A stretch of 64,000 nt of DNA from an uncultured Clostridia bacterium (GTDB lineage Bacteria; Bacillota; Clostridia; TANB77; CAG-508): positions 1-64,000 of the forward strand of contig CAKOVS010000004.1 in NCBI GenBank assembly GCA_934122085.1, in the 5' to 3' direction. Each line of letters starts with the position of its first letter. Positions within the stretch are counted from its first letter, which is position 1. Both the position numbers and the translations under genes were made by a program. Shown here piece by piece: positions 17,945 through 26,030 of this stretch. Below the pieces are notes generated by a model. It was not told where the DNA came from. It did not search any database and saw only the letters and a program-made list of their open reading frames with translations.

Positions 17945-18626
17945 TTGGCAAAAATTTTAGTATATAATCAAGATACAAATAGAATGGAAACATATTATAG
18001 AGGCGAAAATGAATCTATGCCATATAATACTAATGGAACATTAAAGGTTAAAGAATTTAGAGGGTCAAGTAAAAGTAATATTTTATGGACAGATAAAAGA
18101 ACGATGCAAGCATGGAATAGTCAAAGATATATATATGGTGGACCTATATATGTAGGATTTGCATTTAAAAGACCATATGAAGGAGGACATCGGAAGTCAA
18201 AGCCAACATTATGCTGGAACTGCATTTGATGTTGGTCAAACATTAACTAATGCTCAAAGAAGAATATTAAGAAATAGTGCTAGAAATTCTAATTTGTGGC
18301 AATATATTGAACCAGAGTCTTTGTCTCCAACGTGGGTGCACTTTGATAGAAGGTTTGGAACACCTGCATGTATCACAGGTGGTTTCCCATTAATTAGACA
18401 GAATTCAAGGGGAAACTATGTTTGTATTGCTCAAGATGATTTAAATACATTAGGATATACAACAGGAGGACTTGATGGTGTTTTTGGCGAAAAAACTTTT
18501 AATGCTGTAAAAAGATATCAAACTTCAAGAGGATTAACAGCAGACGGAATTATTGGATGTAATACATGGAGATCTTTACAGGAAAATGTAGTAGGGACAG
18601 GAGCTACAAATACAACTATAAATTAA
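17945..18626 (+). CDS. M15-like peptidase plus peptidoglycan-binding protein, read through CGGA
   Basis: Start TTG 17945 follows GGGAGGTAGTACA. The triplet frame breaks at CGGA 18191-18194 (codon 83). Taking CGGA as Gly gives a continuous 226-aa protein. The junction reads RPYEGGH-G-SQSQHYAGTAFDVG, where the Gly, the following SQ-HYAG and the Asp form the zinc-peptidase M15-like (VanY/DacB-related) core; a second His is in WVHFDRRF. Residues about 155-215 form a PG_binding_1 domain (LNTLGYTTGGLDGVFG, then FNAVKRYQTSRGL). No signal peptide is visible. In triplet reading the first part ends at 18229 without its catalytic half. Confidence 0.85.
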
Positions 18627-18705
18627 GGTTCTATAAAAATGTTTGGGTAGTAAAAATAATTATTTTAACATTTATTATAGTGCAAAAATAAAAAAATATA
18701 TTAAT

Positions 18706-18741
18706 AAAAAATAGTAAGATTTTATAATCTTACTATTTTTT
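18706..18741. terminator. Bidirectional terminator
   Basis: AAAAATAGTAAGATT-TTAT-AATCTTACTATTTTT hairpin between the convergent 17945 gene and the minus-strand tRNA cluster. Confidence 0.8.
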
Positions 18742-18755
18742 AACATTTAATTTAA

Positions 18756-18831
18756 TGGTGGCTTCAAGTGGAATCGAACCACTGACACGGGGATTTTCAG
18801 TCCCCTGCTCTACCAACTGAGCTATAAAGCC
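18756..18831 (-). tRNA. tRNA-Phe (GAA)
   Basis: Acceptor GGCTTTA/TGAAGCC, anticodon loop CTGAAAA with GAA, T-loop TTCGATT and encoded CCA. Last gene of a three-tRNA cluster transcribed on the minus strand. Confidence 0.95.
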
Positions 18832-18851
18832 ATACCGTATATATAAAAAAA

Positions 18852-18928
18852 TGGCGACCTGGAACGGGCTCGAACCGTCGACCTCTAGCGTGACAGGCTA
18901 GCGTTCTAACCAACTGAACTACCAGGCC
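18852..18928 (-). tRNA. tRNA-Asp (GTC)
   Basis: Acceptor GGCCTGG, anticodon loop CTGTCAC with GTC, discriminator G and encoded CCA. Middle gene of the cluster. Confidence 0.95.
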
Positions 18929-18936
18929 GTAAAACA

Positions 18937-19012
18937 TGGTGGTCGCTATAGGGCTCGAACCTATGACCCTCTGCTTGTAAGGCAGATGCTCTCCCAGCTG
19001 AGCTAAGCGACC
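18937..19012 (-). tRNA. tRNA-Val (TAC)
   Basis: Acceptor GGTCGCT, anticodon loop CTTACAA with TAC, T-loop TTCGAGC and encoded CCA. First gene of the cluster. Confidence 0.95.
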
Positions 19013-19114
19013 ATGTCTTTCGACATTGACTAGTATACTATGTTTTGTAAAAATTGTCAATACATTTTAAAAAAAAATTTAAAATTTTTTAAAAATGTAG
19101 TTTATCAGACAATA

Positions 19115-19143
19115 TTGACTTGACATAAAAAAAGATGTATAAT
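19115..19143 (+). promoter_or_regulatory. Sigma-A promoter of the S1-domain gene
   Basis: TTGACT (19115-19120), 17-bp spacer, TATAAT (19138-19143); about 90 bases of untranslated leader follow. Confidence 0.65.
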
Positions 19144-19232
19144 GACTATATTGGCAAAGTGCCTAAAATAAGAAAGGAGAGCTTAATAGAACGTCCGAAT
19201 TTTTCACCATCACAATTTATAAGAGGTACAAA

Positions 19233-19970
19233 ATGAACAAGAAAAAATATTTGATTGGAGAAGAAGTAAAAGTTGAAGTCCATAACATTAAGGCAATAGC
19301 AATTAACATGAAACAAAAACAAGTAGCTTTTTGGTTTGGATATAATCAAAGAGGAATAATTCCATTTGATGAATTAGGTTTTGATGTTAAACAGATGCCA
19401 TACGAAATAGTTTCTTTATTTGCAATTCCATTTAAGGCAATTGTAATGTCCTCAGAAATAAGCAAAATTAATAATCATGTGAGGATTTATTATTTATCCA
19501 GAAAGGCATATAATGTCCAAACGGCAAATGAAGTCCAAATAGGGCAGATTTATTTTGGAACAATTACATCAATTGCACCTTGGGGGATGTTCGTACGGAT
19601 TAAAGATGGACTTACTGTTTTTGTACATTGTACAGAGGTTTCTAGGTCAATAATCAGCGAATTACATAAATGCTTTAAGGAAGGTGAAAGAATAAAAGTA
19701 AAAATTATAGATAAGAAATTTTTTGAAGGAGAATACAAATTTTATGGTTCGAGAAAAATGGCGAGTGATAATATTGAACCATCAATAGGGGATTTATTAT
19801 CTGTAATGATTACAGGTGAAGTAGGATATTTTTCGTATTTTTGTGAGGTAACTCCAGGGCAAAAAGGAATTATTCATGCTGAAAGATGTAATGAATATGA
19901 AGTGGGAGATAAAACGTATGGATATCTTACAGAAATTGAAGAAAATGGTTTCTGCTTGAGACAGTTCTAA
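19233..19970 (+). CDS. S1 RNA-binding domain protein
   Basis: 245-aa cytosolic protein with at least one clear S1 OB-fold at about residues 102-172: GQIYFGTITSIAPWGMFVRI, then GLTVFVHCTEVS and GERIKVKIIDK. A degenerate second S1-like unit may occupy the last 65 residues (GEVGYFSYFCEVTPGQKGIIHAE). The N-terminal third is unassigned. The function is probably RNA or ribosome association. It is monocistronic with its own promoter and terminator, less AT-rich than its neighbours, and contains in-frame CGG followed by A at 19596 (codon 122) that must be read as Arg, a residue that fits the GMFVRI strand. Confidence 0.8.
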   Translation: MNKKKYLIGEEVKVEVHNIKAIAINMKQKQVAFWFGYNQRGIIPFDELGFDVKQMPYEIVSLFAIPFKAIVMSSEISKINNHVRIYYLSRKAYNVQTANEVQIGQIYFGTITSIAPWGMFVRIKDGLTVFVHCTEVSRSIISELHKCFKEGERIKVKIIDKKFFEGEYKFYGSRKMASDNIEPSIGDLLSVMITGEVGYFSYFCEVTPGQKGIIHAERCNEYEVGDKTYGYLTEIEENGFCLRQF

Positions 19971-19986
19971 GATATATTTTTCTTTT

Positions 19987-20018
19987 CCAGAGTTAGTAAA
20001 TACTAACTCTGGATTTTG
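19987..20018 (+). terminator. Rho-independent terminator
   Basis: CCAGAGTTAGT-AAAT-ACTAACTCTGG, an 11-bp perfect stem followed by ATTTTGG. Confidence 0.8.
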
Positions 20019-20034
20019 GATTATATAATTTTTT

Positions 20035-20145
20035 TATATAGTAGGAAAGTTCTCCTTGTAGGAGGACTTTCTGTACTAGATAAATATGGCGAGTCTTAGA
20101 TTTTCTTAAAATTTTCATTTGATAGAAAATCTTAGACTCGCTTTG
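20035..20145 (+). repeat. Two-hairpin intergenic repeat, full copy
   Basis: Hairpin 1: TAGTAGGAAAGT with ACTTTCTGTACTA, enclosing CTCCT-TGT-AGGAG. Hairpin 2: GCGAGTCTTAGATTTTCT with AGAAAATCTTAGACTCGC. Nearly identical, in opposite orientation, to 60641-60750. Nothing else is seen in the 290 bases between the S1 gene and ddl apart from short ATAAATATAATTA direct repeats near 20175-20205. Confidence 0.8.
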
Positions 20146-20260
20146 TTCTTTGACTTAAGTAAAAAATATTGGTATAAATATAATTAAATATAAATATAAT
20201 TAAGTAGAAAATAATATTAAACATTAAAATTCTTGATTCAAAAGAAAGGAAAGAAATAGA

Positions 20261-21259
20261 ATGATTAAATTAGGGATTATATATGGTGGAATTTCAACAG
20301 AACATGATGTTTCTATAATGTCTGCAAAATCAATAATAAAAAATTTAAATAAAGATAAATATGAAGTACATGAAATATATATAAATAAGTATGGAAAATG
20401 GTTTGAAGAAAAAAATGAAGAAAAAGAAGAAATATATAATTTAATATGGACATTAAAAGAACTAGATGTTGCTTTTCCAGTTTTACATGGGATTGGAGGA
20501 GAAGACGGAACAATACAAGGAATGTTAGAAATGTTGAAAGTACCATATGTTGGATGTGGTGTATTATCTTCTGCTGTTGGAATGGATAAAGTGTATACAA
20601 AAATTGTATTTGAGAAGGCTCAAATTCCACAAACTAAATATATTAGTGTTTATAAAAAAGAAGATAAATATTATATACAAAAAGAGGATATGGAAGAAGA
20701 ACAATTAAAAATAGAGCATATAACTGGAAAACTAAAATTTCCTATGTTTGTAAAACCATCAAATTCAGGCTCATCAGTTGGTGTAAAAAAAGTTAAAGAT
20801 ATAGGAGAATTAAAATTAGCAATAGAAAATGCAAGCAAATATGATAGAAAAATTATTGTAGAGGAAGGAATTGATGGAATAGAATTGGAATGTGGTATTT
20901 TAGAAGATGAAGAATTAAAAGTTTCAACAGTAGGCGAGATAAAACCTGCGGAAGAATTTTATAGTTTTGATGCAAAATATAATATTCCAGAGTCAAAAAC
21001 AATTATTCCGGCTAATATAAATAAAAGTAAAATTGAGGAAATTCAGAAACTTGCTGTTAAAGCATTTAAAACAATAGATGGAAGAGGATTGGCAAGAGTG
21101 GATTTCTTTTTGGAAAAAGCTACAAATAAAATATATATAAATGAAATAAATACAATGCCAGGTTTTACCCCAATAAGTATGTATCCAAAATTATTTGAAA
21201 ATTCAAAAATCAAATATTCAGAATTGATTGATAAATTAATACAAAATGCAATTAAATAG
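20261..21259 (+). CDS. ddl: D-alanine--D-alanine ligase
   Basis: ATP-grasp enzyme that makes the D-Ala-D-Ala dipeptide for peptidoglycan. The N-terminal GGISTEHDVSIMSA motif, the HGIGGEDGTIQGMLE loop, KPSNSGSSVGV and the C-terminal INEINTMPGFTPISMYP metal-binding motif are all intact. 332 aa. AAAGGAAAGAAATAG precedes the ATG. A Tyr or Phe-type selectivity position (PYVGCGVLSSA) is typical of D-Ala enzymes rather than D-Lac ones. Monocistronic. Confidence 0.96.
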   Translation: MIKLGIIYGGISTEHDVSIMSAKSIIKNLNKDKYEVHEIYINKYGKWFEEKNEEKEEIYNLIWTLKELDVAFPVLHGIGGEDGTIQGMLEMLKVPYVGCGVLSSAVGMDKVYTKIVFEKAQIPQTKYISVYKKEDKYYIQKEDMEEEQLKIEHITGKLKFPMFVKPSNSGSSVGVKKVKDIGELKLAIENASKYDRKIIVEEGIDGIELECGILEDEELKVSTVGEIKPAEEFYSFDAKYNIPESKTIIPANINKSKIEEIQKLAVKAFKTIDGRGLARVDFFLEKATNKIYINEINTMPGFTPISMYPKLFENSKIKYSELIDKLIQNAIK

Positions 21260-21288
21260 AGTTGAAATAATTTTTCAGCTCTATTTTT
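21257..21288 (+). terminator. ddl terminator
   Basis: AGAGTTGAAA and TTTCAGCTCT stem with a short AT loop, then ATTTTTAC; it overlaps the ddl stop codon. Confidence 0.7.
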
Positions 21289-21472
21289 ACTAAACATGAA
21301 AAAGTAATATATATAATATTATAGTATAAAAACCAAAATGATTAACATAAAGACTAAAAATTAAAGAAAATCAAATATTGATAAAAAATATATAATATGA
21401 TATATTATAGAAGTATTGAAAAATTTATTTTTTCAATCAGATTTGTTTTTTATGAAAGGAATGAATTTAAAT

Positions 21473-22216
21473 ATGAAGAAGAAAATAGTATTAATAGTTC
21501 TTAGTTTTATATGTATTATAATTTTAATTAGTGGATTTTTTTATGTTAGAAAAGAGGAGAAAAACAAAATAAGTTCTGATGAAATTATTTTTTCAAATTT
21601 AGAAAAGATGAATAGCTCTGAATTAGTTAATATATTTTATAATACTTCAACTCAAGATGAATTTATAAACGAAGAAGAAAAAAATTACAGATTTGTAAAT
21701 AAAGGTGCAGACAGTGTAGAAGATGCAATAGAAAAAACAAAAAGTATTGGTCAATCTAGTGATACAAAGATGTTAGAATTGAAATTACAAGAGGAAACGG
21801 AGTATTATTATGTTATATATCAAGAATATATTTCATATAGAGGAACAGGAGATGTGATTTTTAAAAACTCATATGTATATTTAAAAAATTCAGTTTTTGA
21901 TATTGATAATAAAATTATTAATATAGATATTTTAAATGACTCAGACAAGATAAAAAAGATATTCAATTTATATACATATATAAAAAATAATAATGCAAGT
22001 GTAAAAGTATTGCAACCAAGTATTACAAAAAACTCAAATGAATATATATATACATATTATTATTTTAATATATCATACGGAGATTGGGGAATGAAAGATG
22101 AAATAGAATTATATAAAAGTAAAATTACAATAAACAAGAAAGATGGAAAGTTTGAAATTGATGATAAAAAGATTAGACAGATAGAAGGAAAAGTTAATGA
22201 ACCAGAATATCAATAG
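21473..22216 (+). CDS. Membrane-anchored protein of unknown function
   Basis: Start ATG 21473 is preferred because GAAAGGA lies 12 bases upstream and a hydrophobic helix (residues about 4-24) follows directly; the frame is open to 21416. The remaining 220 residues are an extracytoplasmic domain rich in Tyr, Asn and Lys with alternating strands (EYYYVIYQEYISYRGTG; EYIYTYYYFNISYGDWGMKDE). There is no lipobox cysteine. A TTGATA / TATATT promoter near 21379-21407 is possible. I cannot assign a family. Confidence 0.7.
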   Translation: MKKKIVLIVLSFICIIILISGFFYVRKEEKNKISSDEIIFSNLEKMNSSELVNIFYNTSTQDEFINEEEKNYRFVNKGADSVEDAIEKTKSIGQSSDTKMLELKLQEETEYYYVIYQEYISYRGTGDVIFKNSYVYLKNSVFDIDNKIINIDILNDSDKIKKIFNLYTYIKNNNASVKVLQPSITKNSNEYIYTYYYFNISYGDWGMKDEIELYKSKITINKKDGKFEIDDKKIRQIEGKVNEPEYQ

Positions 22217-22273
22217 TGAATAATTAAAAGTATTACAAATTTTAATGAAAAAATGTAAAGAAGGAAAATACAA

Positions 22274-23728
22274 ATGAAAGAAAATAAAACACTAATGCAA
22301 TATTTTGAATGGTATTTAAGACCAGAAAATAGATTATGGAATAAAGCAATAGCAAATGCCCAATATCTATCAGCAATAGGAATAACAGATGTATGGTTTC
22401 CACCAGCATATAAAGGCGCAGGAGGAAAATATGATGTAGGATATTCTGCATATGATTTATATGATTTAGGAGAATTTGACCAAAAAGGAAGTATAGAAAC
22501 AAAATATGGAACAAAAGATGAATATATAAATGCAATAAAAAAATTACATGAAAATGGAATAAGAGTATATGCAGATATAGTATTAAACCATAAAATAGGA
22601 GCAGATGAGCCTGAAATCGTTTATGCAAGCGAAGAAGAACAAACAAATAGAAATGTAGATACATCACTTCCCAAAAAAATAACAGCATGGACAGTATACA
22701 ATTTTAAAGGAAGAAATAACAAATATTCAGACTTTAAATGGAATTATAATCATTTTAATGGAACAGACTGGGATGAAAGTGGAAGAAAAAATGGGGTATT
22801 TCGTTTTAGTGGTAAGAAATGGGATCAAAATGTAGATGCTGAAAATGGAAATTACGATTATTTGATGGGTGCTGATATTGATTATAATAATCCAGAAGTT
22901 GTTGAAGAAATAAAAAAATGGGGAAAATGGTATGTAGAAACAACAAATATTGATGGACTAAGACTAGATGCTGTAAAACATATAAAATCAGGATTTATGG
23001 CTGAATTTATTCATGAAATGAGAAAAATAAAAAAACTTGATTGTGTTGGAGAATATTGGAACAGAAATTTACAATCATTAGAAAATTATATAACAAAAAC
23101 AAATTCAAGTATTCCATTATTTGATGTACCATTACATTATAATCTATTTGAAGCTTCAAATAGTAATGGAAATTATGACATGGCAAGAATATTTGATAAT
23201 ACATTAGTAAAAGAAATGCCACAATTAGCAGTAACATTTGTAGATAATCATGATACAGAACCAGGACAAGCACTATTTTCATGGATTCAAGAATGGTTTA
23301 AACCATTAGCATATTCATTAATATTATTAAGAAAAGACGGATTACCATGTGTATTTTATGGTGATTTTTATGGAATACCATCACAAAATATAAAACCAAT
23401 GGGTGAAAAACTAGAAAAAATAATAAAAGCAAGAAAATATTTTGCTTATGGGGAACAAATAGATTATTTTGACCATCATGATATTATAGCATGGGTAAGA
23501 ACTGGTGATGATGAACATACAGACTCTGGAATGGTTACAATTTTAAGTGATGGGCCTGGTGGTTCTAAAATGATAAATGTAGGAAAAAAATTAGCAAATA
23601 CAGTATTTTATGATTGGCTTGGAAATGTACAAGAAACAGTGTATGTTGATCAAGACGGTAATGGAATATTTTATTGTAATGGTGGAAGTGTATCTATTTG
23701 GGTAAAAAAAGAAAATATATATAATTAA
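22274..23728 (+). CDS. Cytosolic alpha-amylase (GH13)
   Basis: Hydrolyses internal alpha-1,4 linkages of maltodextrins or glycogen inside the cell: there is no signal peptide. GH13 conserved regions are complete: ADIVLNHK, catalytic Asp232 in GLRLDAVKH, Glu260 in VGEYW and Asp327 in FVDNHDTE. The MQYFEWYLRPENRLW start and the DVWFPPAYKG segment are those of the AmyS-like subfamily. 484 aa is the normal length. AAGGAAAATACAA precedes the ATG. Monocistronic; intracellular storage glucan use is the likely role. Confidence 0.95.
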   Translation: MKENKTLMQYFEWYLRPENRLWNKAIANAQYLSAIGITDVWFPPAYKGAGGKYDVGYSAYDLYDLGEFDQKGSIETKYGTKDEYINAIKKLHENGIRVYADIVLNHKIGADEPEIVYASEEEQTNRNVDTSLPKKITAWTVYNFKGRNNKYSDFKWNYNHFNGTDWDESGRKNGVFRFSGKKWDQNVDAENGNYDYLMGADIDYNNPEVVEEIKKWGKWYVETTNIDGLRLDAVKHIKSGFMAEFIHEMRKIKKLDCVGEYWNRNLQSLENYITKTNSSIPLFDVPLHYNLFEASNSNGNYDMARIFDNTLVKEMPQLAVTFVDNHDTEPGQALFSWIQEWFKPLAYSLILLRKDGLPCVFYGDFYGIPSQNIKPMGEKLEKIIKARKYFAYGEQIDYFDHHDIIAWVRTGDDEHTDSGMVTILSDGPGGSKMINVGKKLANTVFYDWLGNVQETVYVDQDGNGIFYCNGGSVSIWVKKENIYN

Positions 23729-23790
23729 TATTATCTATTTTTTAATAAAGTTAAAAATAGCGAAAACACTGAAAGAACAAGAAAAAATAA

Positions 23791-23820
23791 TTGACAAAAA
23801 AAAGGAAAAAGATGTATAAT
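23791..23820 (+). promoter_or_regulatory. Promoter of the radical SAM operon
   Basis: TTGACA (23791-23796), 18-bp spacer, TATAAT (23815-23820), 33 bases before the first gene. It appears to be the only promoter for the tightly packed genes up to at least 31710. Confidence 0.8.
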
Positions 23821-23853
23821 ATTAAACAATAAAATAAAAATTAGGGGGGAAAA

Positions 23854-24849
23854 ATGGAATTTGAAAAAATAAACAAAACACAATCAGGTAGAGGATATTT
23901 ATTCAGAGTTTCTGCAAGTGATATTTGTAATTATGATTGTCAATTTTGTCATCCAAGCACAAATGAAAGTGTTACTAAATTAACAGATGAAGAATTTTTG
24001 AAAGTGTTTAAAATGGTCAATGGATTGTATAAATTAAAAACGTTACATTTTACTGGTGGAGAACCATTAATGAGAAAAACATTACCAAAAGTAATAAAAC
24101 AATGTAGAACAATTGCTGGTGATGATTTAGATATTGCAATGACAACTAATGCAGCATTATTAGAAAATAAGTTAGATGAATTAGTTAAAGCAGGATTATC
24201 AAGAGCTAATATTAGCTTTCATTCTATAGATGACAAAAAATATCAACAATTTACAGGTAGTAAAACAAAAGTAGAAGATATAAAAAGAACTATACACAAA
24301 GCTAAAGAAGCTGGATTGGGAATTAAAGTAAATTCTGTCGTTATTAGAAATTTTAATGATATGGATATTCCTAGAATGGCAGAATTTTGTTTTAATGAAG
24401 GAATAATACCTAGATTTTTAGAATTAGGAATATATGGACCTGTTGCACAATGGTACACTGAAAAAGATCAAGTACCCCATAAAGAGATTTTAGAAATAAT
24501 GGAAAAAAATTTTGGAAAATTTGAAAGAGATATGACATATAGAGGAAATGGACCATCAAAATATTATAAAAATGATAAAGGACAAATATTTGGAATTTTA
24601 GATAATCAATCAGATAAAATGTGTAGAGGGTGTGATAGATTTAGAATGTCTGCTAATGGTTATATAAAAGTATGTAATTTTAAACCAATTGATTTAAGAC
24701 CATATATAGAATCTGATGAAGATTTAAAGAAACAATTATTAATATTAGGTGATTATTTAGACTCTAGAGGAAATGATTATATTGGAAAAAGATTACATAG
24801 AAATGATTATAATTTTAGATGGAATCATCCAGAGAAAAATGCGGATTAA
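23854..24849 (+). CDS. MoaA-like radical SAM enzyme
   Basis: The N-terminal cluster is Cys25-x3-Cys29-x2-Cys32 (CNYDCQFC), followed by a GGEPL SAM-binding motif. The second cluster is Cys257-x2-Cys260-x13-Cys274, exactly the spacing of MoaA (GTP 3',8-cyclase), in a CDRFRMSANGYIKVC context. However the C-terminus (PEKNAD) lacks the Gly-Gly tail that MoaA needs, and no molybdopterin genes are nearby. I infer a MoaA-related enzyme with a different substrate. 331 aa; TTAGGGGGGAAAAA gives a strong start. It heads a seven-gene block, ending just before the SufS-like gene. Confidence 0.85.
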   Translation: MEFEKINKTQSGRGYLFRVSASDICNYDCQFCHPSTNESVTKLTDEEFLKVFKMVNGLYKLKTLHFTGGEPLMRKTLPKVIKQCRTIAGDDLDIAMTTNAALLENKLDELVKAGLSRANISFHSIDDKKYQQFTGSKTKVEDIKRTIHKAKEAGLGIKVNSVVIRNFNDMDIPRMAEFCFNEGIIPRFLELGIYGPVAQWYTEKDQVPHKEILEIMEKNFGKFERDMTYRGNGPSKYYKNDKGQIFGILDNQSDKMCRGCDRFRMSANGYIKVCNFKPIDLRPYIESDEDLKKQLLILGDYLDSRGNDYIGKRLHRNDYNFRWNHPEKNAD

Positions 24850-24863
24850 TTGGAGGAAAGAAT

Positions 24864-26030
24864 ATGAATTTGGATTTTCCTATTTTGAAAAAAAATAATA
24901 TACATTATTTTGATTATGGTGCCACTTCTTTTATGCCACAGAGTGTTATCGATAAGTGGTGTGAAGTGAATTCTAATATAGGAGTTTTTGTTGGAAGAGG
25001 AAATAGCATTTTAACTAAAAGGGCAGAAAAAGAACTTAAAGATGATGAAAAATATTTTAATAAATTCTTTAATATAAGTAATGAATATCAAAAAATATAT
25101 ACCAAAAACGTTACAGAAGCAATTAATATTGTAGCATTAGCAATTGAGGATTTAATTGGTGTGATGGATATGATTGTTGTTGGACCATTTGAACATCATA
25201 GTAATTATTTAATATGGAGAGAAATTGCTAAAAGAAAAAAAGCAATATTTTGTGAAATGCCTATAAATGAACAAGGTAGTGTAGATTATGATTTTCTTGA
25301 TAGATATAAAGAAAGAATAAAAGTAGTGTCAGTTTCTGCTGTTTCAAATTCTTTTGGATATAAAATGGATATAGGAAAAATAGCAAGTAAAATTAACGAA
25401 AAAACAATATTACTTGTTGATGAATCACAAGTGGTTGCTCATATGCCAATAGAGGTAAATGAAAAAGTATCAGGATATTTTATTCCATCACATAAAATGT
25501 ATGGTCCTAAAAATATTGCGATGGCATGTATAAAGAAATCTTTGATTAATGAAATGAAACCAGTAATTTTAGGTGGTGGAATGGTTGAAAATGTTGGGTA
25601 TAAAACAGAATGGTTAGAAAATAATAAAAAATTCTATGCTGGTACAATGGATATAGCATTAATAAGTGCATGGGTAGAGGCATGTAAATTTATAGAAAGA
25701 ATTACATATGAAGAAATACAGAAAAGAAATGATAAATATTCAAAAATAATTAGAGAAACATTACAGAAAAATGGCTATAAAATTATTGAAGTAAAAAAAT
25801 ATTGTGTGAATTATATAATATCATTTACTCATTCCAATATACATGCACATGATATTAATGAATATTTATCAAGCAAAAATATTATAATTCGTTCTGGAAA
25901 TTTATGTTCTCAAAATGCTTTGAGAAAAATTGAAAGTAATGCATTAAATAGAATTACTTTAGGATTAGGCGTTTCAGATGATGATGTAAAATGCTTATGT
26001 GATGAATTAAGGAGAATAGTGAAATGTTAA
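24864..26030 (+). CDS. SufS-like PLP-dependent cysteine desulfurase / aminotransferase class V
   Basis: Fold-type I PLP enzyme. PLP-binding Lys211 lies in PSHKMYGPKN and the preceding Asp-Glu-Ser-Q in LLVDESQVVAH. The desulfurase Cys loop is present: Cys348 in RSGNLCSQNAL, comparable to RAGxxCAQP of SufS. Expected activity: removal of sulfur (or selenium) from cysteine and delivery to the SufU-like partner encoded directly downstream, with a 7-base overlap. Start ATG 24864 follows GGAGGAAAGAAT. 388 aa. The unusual HKMYGPKN (not HKLxGPxGxG) suggests a specialised paralogue. Confidence 0.85.
   Translation: MNLDFPILKKNNIHYFDYGATSFMPQSVIDKWCEVNSNIGVFVGRGNSILTKRAEKELKDDEKYFNKFFNISNEYQKIYTKNVTEAINIVALAIEDLIGVMDMIVVGPFEHHSNYLIWREIAKRKKAIFCEMPINEQGSVDYDFLDRYKERIKVVSVSAVSNSFGYKMDIGKIASKINEKTILLVDESQVVAHMPIEVNEKVSGYFIPSHKMYGPKNIAMACIKKSLINEMKPVILGGGMVENVGYKTEWLENNKKFYAGTMDIALISAWVEACKFIERITYEEIQKRNDKYSKIIRETLQKNGYKIIEVKKYCVNYIISFTHSNIHAHDINEYLSSKNIIIRSGNLCSQNALRKIESNALNRITLGLGVSDDDVKCLCDELRRIVKC

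Noticed and set aside
23854..24849. Molybdenum cofactor biosynthesis gene moaA
   Set aside because: The C-terminal Gly-Gly tail is missing and no other molybdopterin genes are in the operon, so only a MoaA-like call is made.
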